DNA of 36,621 nt from an uncultured Chlorobiaceae bacterium (GTDB lineage Bacteria > Bacteroidota > Chlorobiia > Chlorobiales > Chlorobiaceae): assembly GCA_903824295.1 (NCBI GenBank), contig CAIJWE010000122.1:1-36621 (forward strand), given 5' to 3'. Under the pieces are notes generated by a model that was not told where the DNA came from, made no database searches, and was given only the letters and a program-made list of their open reading frames with translations. How positions within the stretch are numbered: position 1 is the stretch's first letter; every line of letters begins with the position of its first letter. A program made the translations under genes and the position numbers. This document shows, piece after piece, positions 26,846-34,066 of the stretch.

Positions 26846-29845
26846 ATGACAACAGAAAACCAGACCGAGCAAGGCCTGATAGACAAGCTTAAAGATCTCA
26901 AATACAGCTACCGCCCCGACATTCGTGACCGGGCCGCGCTCGAAAAAAACTTCCGCGAAAAGTTCGAAGCCCTCAACCGGGTACACCTCACCGACGCCGA
27001 GTTTGCCCGGCTGCTCGACCTGATTGTCACCCCCGACGTTTTCGCCGCCTCTCGTCATCTGCGCGAACGCAACAGCTTCGACCGCGACGACGGTACACCA
27101 CTCTTCTACACTCTGGTCAACATCAGGGAGTGGTGCAAAAACAGCTTCGAGGTCGTCAACCAGCTCCGCATTAACACCAACAACAGCCATCACCGTTACG
27201 ACGTGCTGCTCCTCATCAACGGCGTGCCGGTGGTTCAGATCGAGCTGAAAACCCTCGCCATCAGCCCGCGCCGCGCCATGCAGCAGATCGTCGAGTACAA
27301 AAACGACTCCGGCAATGGCTACACCAAAACCCTGCTCTGCTTTTTGCAGCTCTTCATCGTCAGCAACCGCACCGACACCTGGTACTTCGCCAACAACAAC
27401 AGTCGCCACTTCAGCTTTAACGCCGACGAGCGCTTTCTGCCGCTCTACCAGTTCGCCGGAGAGGACAATAAAAAAATCACCCATCTCGACAGCTTCGCCG
27501 AAAAGTTCCTCGCCAAATGTACCCTCGGCGAAATGATCAGCCGCTACATGGTGCTGGTATCGAGCGAGCAAAAGCTGGTGATGATGCGCCCCTACCAGAT
27601 CTATGCCGTCAAGGCTATCGTGGAGTGCATTCACCAGAACAGCGGCAACGGCTACATCTGGCACACCACCGGTAGCGGCAAAACCCTCACCTCCTTCAAG
27701 GCATCAACCCTGCTCAAGGACAACCCGGATATCGACAAATGCCTCTTCGTCGTAGACCGCAAAGACCTCGACCGGCAGACGCGGGAGGAGTTCAATCGCT
27801 TTCAGGAAAACTGCGTCGAAGAAAACACCAACACCGAAACCCTGGTGCAGCGGCTGCTCTCCGACGACTATGCCAATAAGGTCATTGTCACCACCATCCA
27901 GAAGCTCGGCCTTGCCCTCGATGGCACCAACAAGCGCAACTACAAGGAGCGGCTCGAATTGCTCCGTCACAAGCGCATGGTCTTCATTTTTGACGAATGC
28001 CACCGCTCCCAGTTCGGCGAGAACCACAAAGCCATCAAAGAGTTTTTCCCCAACGCCCAGCTCTTCGGCTTCACCGGCACACCAATTTTCCCGGAAAACG
28101 CCACCTATCAGCAGATTGAAGGGCAGCAGGCCACCTGGAAAACCACGGAAGAGATTTTCCAGCAGCAACTGCACGCCTACACCATTACGCACGCCATCGA
28201 AGACCGCAACGTCCTGCGCTTTCATATTGACTATTACAAGCCCGAAGGCAAAAACACGCCCAAGCCGGGTGAAACGCTGGCCAAAAAAGCCATTGTCGAA
28301 GCCATACTCCAAAAACACCAGACCGCCACCTACGGGCGCAAGTTTAACGCCCTTCTGGCCACCGCCTCCATCAATGACGCTATAGCCTATCATGACCTCT
28401 TCAACACCATGCAGGCAGAGAGAGAAGCCAAAGATGGTAACTTCCAGCCTCTGAACATTGCCTGCGTCTTTTCCCCGCCCGCACAGGCTACTACGGGTGA
28501 TGGCGGGAATCGAAACGAAAAGAATGTGGCCGACATCCGGCAGCTCCAGGAAGATCTGCCTCAGGAAAAGGCCGACAACGAGCAAGCCCCCGACGAAAAA
28601 AAGGCGGCCCTCAAAGCCATCATTGCCGACTACAACGCCCGCTACGGCACCAACCACCGCATCGACGAATTCGACCTCTACTACCAGGACATTCAAAAGC
28701 GCATCAAAGATCAGCAATACCCCAATCAGGACTTGCCGCACGCGCAGAAAATCGACATCGTCATCGTGGTCGACATGCTGCTTACTGGTTTCGACTCCAA
28801 ATTCCTCAACACCCTCTACGTCGACAAAAACCTCAAGTACCACGGGCTCATTCAGGCCTTCTCACGCACCAACCGCATCCTGAACGGCACCAAGCCCTAC
28901 GGCAACATTCTCGACTTTCGCCAGCAGAAGATGGCGGTTGATGCTGCTATCACCCTCTTTTCCGGCGAAAAAGCCGACCGCGCCAAAGAGATCTGGCTGG
29001 TTGACAAAGCGCCGGTTGTTATCGGCAAACTTGAAACCGCCGTGAACAAACTGGGTGAATTCATGCTCTCTCAGGGGCTCGAAAGCGCCCCGCAGGAGGT
29101 GATGAACCTCAAGGGCGACGCCGCACGCGGCCAGTTCATCAACCTCTTCAAAGAGGTGCAGCGCATCAAAACCCAGCTCGACCAATACACCGACCTGACG
29201 CCTGAAAATGCCGCCAGCATCAGCCGGGTCATCCCGACAGAGCAATTGCAAGCCTTCCGTGGTGTCTATCTTGAAACCGCCCAGCGCCTGAAAGAAAAGC
29301 AGAAAAAAGGCAGTGACGCCCCCGAAGCAGAACAACTCGACTTTGAATTTGTGCTCTTTGCCTCAGCCATGATCGATTACGACTACATCATGTCGCTGAT
29401 TACAACATACTCGCAGCAAACACCCGGCAAACAGAAGATGACCCGCACCGAGCTCATCGGCCTCATCGACTCCGAGGCCAACCTTCTTGAGGTGCGCGAA
29501 GATATCGCCGACTATATCGGCACCCTCAAGTCAGGCGAAGGGTTGAAAGAGAGCGACATCCGTCAGGGTTACGAAACCTTCAAGGCCGAAAAGAGCGCTC
29601 AACAACTGGCCGACATTGCCGGTAAACACGGGCTCGAAACCGCAATCCTCCAGGCCTTTGTGGACGCCATCATACAGCGCATGATCTTCGACGGCGAACA
29701 CCTGACCGATCTGCTCGCCCCGCTCGGGCTCAACTGGAAAACGAGAAGGCAAAAAGAGCTTGCGCTGATGGAAGAGCTGATTCCCGTGCTGCACAAACTC
29801 GCACAAGGTCGCGAAATCTCAGGTCTGGAGGCGTATGAGCAATAA
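26846..29845 (+). CDS. hsdR: Type I restriction endonuclease R subunit (EcoR124-like)
   Basis: Motor and nuclease subunit of the second type I system; it translocates DNA and cuts far from the site. The 999 residues have the nuclease set D119 ... E133-x-K135 (RYDVLLLINGVP, VQIELKT). Walker A is HTTGSGKT (273-280), the DEAD-like box is DECH (383-386), FTGTPIF follows, and motif VI is FSRTNRI. The C-terminus (about 830-999) looks like EcoR124_C. The start ATG at 26846 has no visible Shine-Dalgarno sequence. Codons end in C far more than in nearby chromosomal genes. Its last 11 bases overlap the hsdS start. Confidence 0.94.
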   Translation: MTTENQTEQGLIDKLKDLKYSYRPDIRDRAALEKNFREKFEALNRVHLTDAEFARLLDLIVTPDVFAASRHLRERNSFDRDDGTPLFYTLVNIREWCKNSFEVVNQLRINTNNSHHRYDVLLLINGVPVVQIELKTLAISPRRAMQQIVEYKNDSGNGYTKTLLCFLQLFIVSNRTDTWYFANNNSRHFSFNADERFLPLYQFAGEDNKKITHLDSFAEKFLAKCTLGEMISRYMVLVSSEQKLVMMRPYQIYAVKAIVECIHQNSGNGYIWHTTGSGKTLTSFKASTLLKDNPDIDKCLFVVDRKDLDRQTREEFNRFQENCVEENTNTETLVQRLLSDDYANKVIVTTIQKLGLALDGTNKRNYKERLELLRHKRMVFIFDECHRSQFGENHKAIKEFFPNAQLFGFTGTPIFPENATYQQIEGQQATWKTTEEIFQQQLHAYTITHAIEDRNVLRFHIDYYKPEGKNTPKPGETLAKKAIVEAILQKHQTATYGRKFNALLATASINDAIAYHDLFNTMQAEREAKDGNFQPLNIACVFSPPAQATTGDGGNRNEKNVADIRQLQEDLPQEKADNEQAPDEKKAALKAIIADYNARYGTNHRIDEFDLYYQDIQKRIKDQQYPNQDLPHAQKIDIVIVVDMLLTGFDSKFLNTLYVDKNLKYHGLIQAFSRTNRILNGTKPYGNILDFRQQKMAVDAAITLFSGEKADRAKEIWLVDKAPVVIGKLETAVNKLGEFMLSQGLESAPQEVMNLKGDAARGQFINLFKEVQRIKTQLDQYTDLTPENAASISRVIPTEQLQAFRGVYLETAQRLKEKQKKGSDAPEAEQLDFEFVLFASAMIDYDYIMSLITTYSQQTPGKQKMTRTELIGLIDSEANLLEVREDIADYIGTLKSGEGLKESDIRQGYETFKAEKSAQQLADIAGKHGLETAILQAFVDAIIQRMIFDGEHLTDLLAPLGLNWKTRRQKELALMEELIPVLHKLAQGREISGLEAYEQ

Positions 29846-31175
29846 GATGGATGCAACGACTATGACACAAGCAATAAGACGCGAATTGAAGCCCAGGCTA
29901 AGGTTTCCTGAATTTCAGGATGCTGGGGAGTGGGTAGAAATCAAGCTTATAGATGTTACTAATAAAAAAATAAAGTGGAGTTTTATTGGTGGCCCATTTG
30001 GCTCAAATCTTAAGTCATCTGATTACGTTGCTCATGGCATTAGAATAATACAGTTGCAAAACATCGGGGATGCTCAGTTTCATGATGATTACAAAATATT
30101 TACAACAGAACAGAAGGCAGATGAACTTCTAAGCTGCAACATATATCCAGGCGAGATTATTTTATCGAAGATGGGTGATCCTGTAGGTCGAGCATGCTTA
30201 ATACCGAACAAGCATGCAAGATACCTAATGTGTTCAGACGGGATACGACTTGTTATTGATGAGCAACTGTTTAGTAAATATTTTATTTATTCATTGATTA
30301 ACTCTATTTATTTTAGAGAGTTAGTAGAGAAGACGGCTACAGGATCTACCAGAAAAAGGATTGGCCTTGACGATCTAAAAAATCTGCCAATGGTGGTTCC
30401 AAAGTTAAAAGAGCAACAAAAAATCGCCGACTGTCTTTCATCCATCGACGACCTGATCACCGCCCAAACCCAAAAGCTCGCCGCGCTCAAGACCCGCAAA
30501 AAAGGGCTGATGCAGCAACTTTTCCCGGCAGAAGACGAAACCTTGCCCAAGCTGCGCTTTCCCGAATTTCGGGATGCGCCGGAGTGGGATCTAAAACCAC
30601 TTGACAAGATATGTGAAATAAAAGGCGGAAAGAGAATCCCTAAAGGATTTTCACTGACCAATGAAAAAACAGACTACCCTTACGTTAGGGTAAGTGATAT
30701 GTACATGGGAGGAATCGATACATCTTCTGTGTTATATGTCCCAAGCGAGATCGAGAAGCAAATAAGAAATTACAAAATATCAAAAAACGACTTGTTTATA
30801 ACTGTTGCTGGGACAATCGGAATTGTAGGAGAAGTTCCCGAAGAGTTAGATAATGCCAATCTCACTGAAAATGCCAATAAGATTGTATTGAAAAGTATAG
30901 GAAAGAAATATTTGTTGCACTATTTAACAGGAGAGTCTGCACAACAGCTTATATCTTCTTCTGTTACCAATAATGCTCAACCGAAGTTGGCTCTGGAGCG
31001 GATAAGGCTTTTTCCAATACCAGTTCCATCCCCAGAAGAGCAACAAAAAATCGCCGACAGCCTTTCATCCATCGACGAACTGATCATCGCCCAAACGCAA
31101 AAGCTCGACACGCTCAAAACCCATAAAAAAGCACTGATGCAGCAGCTCTTCCCGGCAATTGATAGCAAGGAGTAA
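29835..31175 (+). CDS. hsdS: Type I restriction specificity subunit
   Basis: Recognises the bipartite DNA target and scaffolds the M and R subunits. The 446 residues show the classic two-fold layout: variable TRD1 (about 30-190), a conserved helical repeat (about 193-232), TRD2 (about 250-395) and a second conserved repeat (about 402-441). The repeats read EQQKIADCLSSIDDLITAQT and EQQKIADSLSSIDELIIAQT and both end in LMQQLFPA. The TRDs are AT-rich while the repeats match the GC-rich hsdR/hsdM, so the target domains look exchanged. CTGGAGG at 29824-29830 serves the start, which overlaps hsdR. It is followed directly by the PIN toxin gene rather than hsdM. Confidence 0.93.
   Translation: MSNKMDATTMTQAIRRELKPRLRFPEFQDAGEWVEIKLIDVTNKKIKWSFIGGPFGSNLKSSDYVAHGIRIIQLQNIGDAQFHDDYKIFTTEQKADELLSCNIYPGEIILSKMGDPVGRACLIPNKHARYLMCSDGIRLVIDEQLFSKYFIYSLINSIYFRELVEKTATGSTRKRIGLDDLKNLPMVVPKLKEQQKIADCLSSIDDLITAQTQKLAALKTRKKGLMQQLFPAEDETLPKLRFPEFRDAPEWDLKPLDKICEIKGGKRIPKGFSLTNEKTDYPYVRVSDMYMGGIDTSSVLYVPSEIEKQIRNYKISKNDLFITVAGTIGIVGEVPEELDNANLTENANKIVLKSIGKKYLLHYLTGESAQQLISSSVTNNAQPKLALERIRLFPIPVPSPEEQQKIADSLSSIDELIIAQTQKLDTLKTHKKALMQQLFPAIDSKE
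30411..30530 (+). repeat. hsdS conserved repeat, copy 1 (120 bases)
   Basis: This 120-base stretch encodes the central conserved helix of HsdS. It starts with GAGCAACAAAAAATCGCCGA, as does copy 2 at 31038, and ends in CCGGCA. Its last 75 bases (from 30456) recur downstream at 31807, outside hsdS. Confidence 0.85.
31038..31157 (+). repeat. hsdS conserved repeat, copy 2 (120 bases)
   Basis: Same length and phase as copy 1 and largely identical to it. It forms the C-terminal conserved helix of HsdS. Its wording (CTCGACACGCTCAAAACCCA) is the likely source of the decayed fragment at 32614. Confidence 0.85.
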
Positions 31176-31178
31176 CCA

Positions 31179-31607
31179 ATGAAACTCTATCTTGATAACT
31201 GCGTGTTTAACCGACCTTTTGATACACAATCAAACATCAAGACGTTGCTGGAAACAGAAGCCAAGCTGAACATTCAGGAAAACATCCGACGAGGAAACCA
31301 TGAACTGGTTTGGTCATATATCCTTGATTATGAAAATTTAAAAAACCCTTTTCAGGAAAGACAGGAGCAAATTGCAAAATGGAAGCAGTATGCTAAAATC
31401 GAGATCAAGGCAGAGGATAGTCTCATTCAACGGGCAAAGTCACTTAAGGAATCAGGGTTGAAATCCTTTGATGCTTTGCATATTGCTTGCGCGATTACGG
31501 CAGGAGCAGAGTATTTTTTGACGACAGACAAGGGAATTCTTAAAAAAGCAGCAATCATTCATGATATTCAGATCAAAAACCCTATAGACTTCATCAGAGA
31601 GGTATAA
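31179..31607 (+). CDS. PIN-domain toxin (VapC-like ribonuclease)
   Basis: A 142-residue PIN-domain protein, predicted to be a metal-dependent ribonuclease toxin. The acidic site is visible: D6 in MKLYLDNCVFNRPFD, the Asp of SFDALHIACA and the Asp of TTDKGI, placed as in VapC-like proteins. The ribosome-binding site AAGGAG overlaps the hsdS stop, and the ATG comes three bases after that stop, so it is co-translated with hsdS. The next gene, two bases downstream, is its likely antitoxin. The gene splits the usual hsdS-hsdM order. Confidence 0.85.
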   Translation: MKLYLDNCVFNRPFDTQSNIKTLLETEAKLNIQENIRRGNHELVWSYILDYENLKNPFQERQEQIAKWKQYAKIEIKAEDSLIQRAKSLKESGLKSFDALHIACAITAGAEYFLTTDKGILKKAAIIHDIQIKNPIDFIREV

Positions 31608-31609
31608 AC

Positions 31610-31810
31610 ATGATTACCGACACAGAAATCAGGGTCAAAGGCATTCAAATTCTTGCCCAATATTTGGGTGACATTGAAATGGAGCGTTTTATCGCGTTGA
31701 TTCAACGAGAACCTTTCGACTATACCCAGTGGCGAGAGAGCATGGAGCAAGAGGAGAGCGTTGAAGAGATCAGCCGAAAAGCAATGGCGCACACTAAAAA
31801 TCAGTTATGA
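31610..31810 (+). CDS. Antitoxin partner of the PIN toxin
   Basis: A 66-residue acidic helical protein: VKGIQILAQYLGDIEMERFI followed by REPFDYTQWRESM. This kind of protein is regularly coded directly after (or before) PIN-domain genes of this type, as I recall, and is taken as the antitoxin. No DNA-binding motif is obvious. Its stop overlaps the start of the hsdS-tail mini-frame (ATGA at 31807-31810). Its last 44 bases (31767-31810) are repeated, in altered form, right before hsdM at 34022. Confidence 0.75.
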   Translation: MITDTEIRVKGIQILAQYLGDIEMERFIALIQREPFDYTQWRESMEQEESVEEISRKAMAHTKNQL

Positions 31811-31902
31811 CCGCACAAACCAAAAAGCTCGCCACGCTCAAAACCCATAAAAAAGGGCTGATGCAGCAGCTTTTTCCGGCAATGGAGGAGGTATCAAGCT
31901 AA
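31807..31902 (+). pseudogene. Detached hsdS 3' end as a 31-codon mini-frame
   Basis: The 75 bases 31807-31881 match hsdS 30456-30530 with about nine substitutions. The open frame reads MTAQTKKLATLKTHKKGLMQ and on through QLFPA, the HsdS conserved helix. It starts in an ATGA overlap with the antitoxin and ends in a TAATG overlap with the kinase gene. GGAGGAG at 31885-31891 serves the latter. It may be only a hsdS scar that carries the kinase's translation start, or a made peptide. Confidence 0.8.
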
Positions 31903-32420
31903 TGGACAAAAAAATCATCATTATCGCCGGACCCAATGGCGCAGGAAAAACCTCTTTTGCCCGCACGTTTCTGCCAAAAGAAGCTCAATGCCTGCGCTTC
32001 ATCAATGCCGATCTCATTGCCGCCGGGCTGTCACCCTTTGCCCCTGATGTGGCTGCCATCAAAGCAGGACGGGTAATGTTGGAAGAGATTGCCGCCTGTG
32101 TGCGACGTGAAGAAAGTTTCGCATTTGAAACCACCCTATCCGGACTGGGTTATTTGAGGCATATCCAGCAATGGCGCGCTCATGGCTATTTGGTTAGCAT
32201 CTATTTTCTGGCGTTACCCAATGTCGAAACGGCCATTGCCCGTGTAGCGGAGCGCGTTCGCCAGGGAGGGCATAATATTCCTGAACCAGTAATCCGCCGC
32301 CGTTTTATAGCGGGATTGCGTAACTTTGAGCAACACTACAAAGCCGCAGTAAATGCCTGGGCTAAATACAACAACTCCGGAGAGACACCGGTCTTGTTAG
32401 AATGGGGAGAAAACTTATGA
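31902..32420 (+). CDS. Zeta-toxin-like P-loop kinase
   Basis: A 172-residue ATP-binding protein. Walker A is IIIAGPNGAGKTSFARTF (residues 6-23). FINADLIAAGL matches the zeta-toxin/PezT motif with the catalytic-site Asp, and FETTLSG is the family's substrate-side stretch. R-rich segments later (RVAERVRQGGHNIPEPVIRRR) fit the lid. Zeta toxins phosphorylate UDP-N-acetylglucosamine; related short kinases without a known target are common, so the substrate is open. The start overlaps the hsdS-tail mini-frame and the stop overlaps the next gene (ATGA at 32417). Confidence 0.85.
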   Translation: MDKKIIIIAGPNGAGKTSFARTFLPKEAQCLRFINADLIAAGLSPFAPDVAAIKAGRVMLEEIAACVRREESFAFETTLSGLGYLRHIQQWRAHGYLVSIYFLALPNVETAIARVAERVRQGGHNIPEPVIRRRFIAGLRNFEQHYKAAVNAWAKYNNSGETPVLLEWGENL

Positions 32421-32617
32421 GCTCAAAAGATATTTCCACGGCTAAAGACCCAGCCATGCGCGCTTCAATGGCCGCCATGAAACGAGCCGCCGCATTAGCT
32501 CGTGAAACCGCTATTCAGACGAATACCAATATCGTGATTGTGGAAAATGGAAAAGTGGTGCGGATTTCAGCCGAAGAACTGCGCCGCCAAGCATCCGAGG
32601 AAGCAAAAAAATCATGA
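32417..32617 (+). CDS. Small partner protein of the zeta-like kinase
   Basis: A 66-residue protein from the ATG at 32417 (MSSKDISTAKDPAMRASMAA), with GGGGAGA at 32404-32410 as ribosome-binding site. An earlier ATG at 32402 lies inside the kinase gene. The first half is Ala-rich helix; the second reads NIVIVENGKVVRISAEELRR, a beta hairpin plus helix. Such short proteins accompany zeta-like kinases as putative antitoxins. Its second half is repeated at 32927-33002. Its TGA overlaps an ATG of another hsdS scrap at 32614. Confidence 0.7.
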   Translation: MSSKDISTAKDPAMRASMAAMKRAAALARETAIQTNTNIVIVENGKVVRISAEELRRQASEEAKKS

Positions 32618-32671
32618 CCGAAAAAAATTAAAAGCTCGACACGATCAAGATTCATAAAAAAGCACTGATGC
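32614..32671 (+). pseudogene. Second detached hsdS 3' scrap
   Basis: After ATGACCG comes AAAGCTCGACACGATCAAGA and TCATAAAAAAGCACTGATGC, a close match to hsdS 31098-31139 (copy 2). The frame is broken: the ATG here stops after four codons. As with the copy at 31807, it begins in an ATGA overlap with the antitoxin-like gene before it. Confidence 0.75.
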
Positions 32672-32712
32672 GAGTAGTCGCCATGTACAATGAGCGTTTA
32701 GAGTAAATCACT

Positions 32713-32943
32713 ATGTCAATCAACGACCTTTTGCCCTCCGTAGCCACCCTGTCACATGCCGATAAATTCAGGTTAGTGCAAATTCTTCTCGAACAATTGA
32801 CAAAGGAAGAGGGTTTTTCTGCTCAGCAAACACCAGTAACAGCCGAGACCTTTAACCCGCGCAGTTATTATGGAGTAGCTCATCAATCCCGACAAATGAT
32901 TGACGAGTATATCGCAAGCAGCCGGGACCAGTATCGTGATTGA
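32713..32943 (+). CDS. Small antitoxin-like protein (orphan)
   Basis: A 76-residue protein beginning MSINDLLPSVATLSHADKFR, then LVQILLEQLTKEEG: a helical N-terminus like small antitoxins coded before PIN or RelE toxins. The C-terminal part (YYGVAHQSRQMIDEYI) is not recognised. No toxin gene follows; instead the 3' end overlaps a scrap of another antitoxin (32936). No good ribosome-binding site is seen. It may be an antitoxin that has lost its partner. Confidence 0.6.
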   Translation: MSINDLLPSVATLSHADKFRLVQILLEQLTKEEGFSAQQTPVTAETFNPRSYYGVAHQSRQMIDEYIASSRDQYRD

Positions 32944-33046
32944 GAAAGATGGAAAAGTGGTGCGGATTTCAGTCGTAGAGCTGCGCCGCCAGGCATCCGA
33001 GGCAAAAGAGTCTATCAATCCCGAGCCTTCCAGCGAGGTCTTGTGA
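32936..33046 (+). pseudogene. Duplicate C-terminal half of the kinase-partner gene
   Basis: Bases 32927-33002 match 32525-32600 (76 bases, no gaps, about ten substitutions). The frame from GTG 32936 reads VIEKDGKVVRISVVELRRQA and runs on to a stop at 33046. The N-terminal half and a proper start are missing. It overlaps the last bases of the orphan antitoxin-like gene. Confidence 0.75.
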
Positions 33047-33127
33047 TTCATTGCAGGATACCCATGAGTTCCTATATTAACAGAAAACAGTGGACTCATT
33101 GAAATTCAGTTCAGCAGGGGATACACT

Positions 33128-33994
33128 ATGCTTTTAAAAGATCGTTACATAAACCCCTTTACCGACTTTGGGTTCAAGAAAATCTTCGGCTCTGAGGTCA
33201 ACAAAGATCTGCTGATAGCGTTTCTGAACACGCTCTTGCCTGCTGAAGCGGGGACCGTTTCCGACCTTTCCTTTTTGCCCAATGAGCAGGTAGGGCGGAG
33301 TGAGTACGACCGCAGGGCAATTTTTGACCTTTATTGTGAAAATGAAAAGGGGGAAAAATTTATTGTAGAGATGCAGCGGGCAAAGCAGAACTACTTCAAG
33401 GATCGATCGATATTTTATGCCACCTTTCCTGTTCAACAGCAGGCTCAGAGCGGATCGTGGAATTTCTGCCTGAAGTCGGTCTACATGGTTGGTATTCTTG
33501 ATTTCGTCTTTGATGAGGATAAAGCCGATAATGAGGTCGTTCACCATGAAGTAAAGCTGGTTGACCGTTCAACGGGGGCAGTTTTCTCCGACAAGCTTAC
33601 GTTTATTTACCTCGAACTTCCAAAGTTCACGAAAACGATTGATGAGCTTGTTACTGACTTCGACAAATGGTGCTTCCTTCTTCGCCACCTGCCTGAGCTG
33701 ACTGACCGCCCGGCTTCTCTTCAGGAGAGGGTCTTCCTCAAGGTATTTGAACTGGCAGAAATTGCAAAGTATTCGAGTGTGGAAGCGGCAGCTTATGAAG
33801 AGAGCCTCAAGGTTTATCGTGACCTGAAGAATGTTGTCGATACCGCTTATGATGAGGGCAAGGCAGAGGGGATTGTCGAGGGTAGCCAGCAAAAAGCCAT
33901 GGAAGTTGCAAAAAGGCTTAAAGAGTCAGGTTTAGATATCGAAACGATTTCACGTTGTACTGGTCTGCCGGTTACTCTTGTGGATGGGTTGTAG
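33128..33994 (+). CDS. Rpn/PD-(D/E)XK nuclease-family transposase-like protein
   Basis: A 288-residue protein of the PDDEXK nuclease group often annotated as Rpn family recombination-promoting nuclease or putative transposase. It begins with the family's INPFTDFGFKKIFGSE. The active-site set is D in AIFDLYCEN and E-x-Q in FIVEMQRAKQN. The N-terminal nuclease domain is followed by a helical C-terminus with DEGKAEGIVEG and a small LKESGLDIETISRCTGLP tail. Family members move or reshuffle DNA rather than being classic insertion sequences. I see no terminal inverted repeats around it. It lies between the toxin-antitoxin scraps and hsdM. Confidence 0.85.
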   Translation: MLLKDRYINPFTDFGFKKIFGSEVNKDLLIAFLNTLLPAEAGTVSDLSFLPNEQVGRSEYDRRAIFDLYCENEKGEKFIVEMQRAKQNYFKDRSIFYATFPVQQQAQSGSWNFCLKSVYMVGILDFVFDEDKADNEVVHHEVKLVDRSTGAVFSDKLTFIYLELPKFTKTIDELVTDFDKWCFLLRHLPELTDRPASLQERVFLKVFELAEIAKYSSVEAAAYEESLKVYRDLKNVVDTAYDEGKAEGIVEGSQQKAMEVAKRLKESGLDIETISRCTGLPVTLVDGL

Positions 33995-34021
33995 TCGGGG
34001 TTTGCGCTCCCTCACTTGGAC

Positions 34022-34066
34022 AGATCAGCCAGAATAGCAATGGAGTACACTAAAAATCAGTCATGA
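34022..34066 (+). pseudogene. Second copy of the PIN-antitoxin 3' end, ahead of hsdM
   Basis: Bases 34022-34079 match 31767-31822 with one inserted base and a few substitutions. In frame it reads AMEYTKNQS, against AMAHTKNQL at the end of the antitoxin. Its TGA (34064-34066) overlaps the hsdM ATG exactly as the intact antitoxin overlaps the hsdS scrap, so hsdM was once directly downstream of such an antitoxin gene. Confidence 0.75.

Noticed and set aside
27704-28843. A 379-codon leftward frame (and 26840-27664, 274 codons) opposite hsdR
   Set aside because: They are shadows produced by the strong third-position C bias of hsdR; the translations are Val/Gly-rich and match no family.
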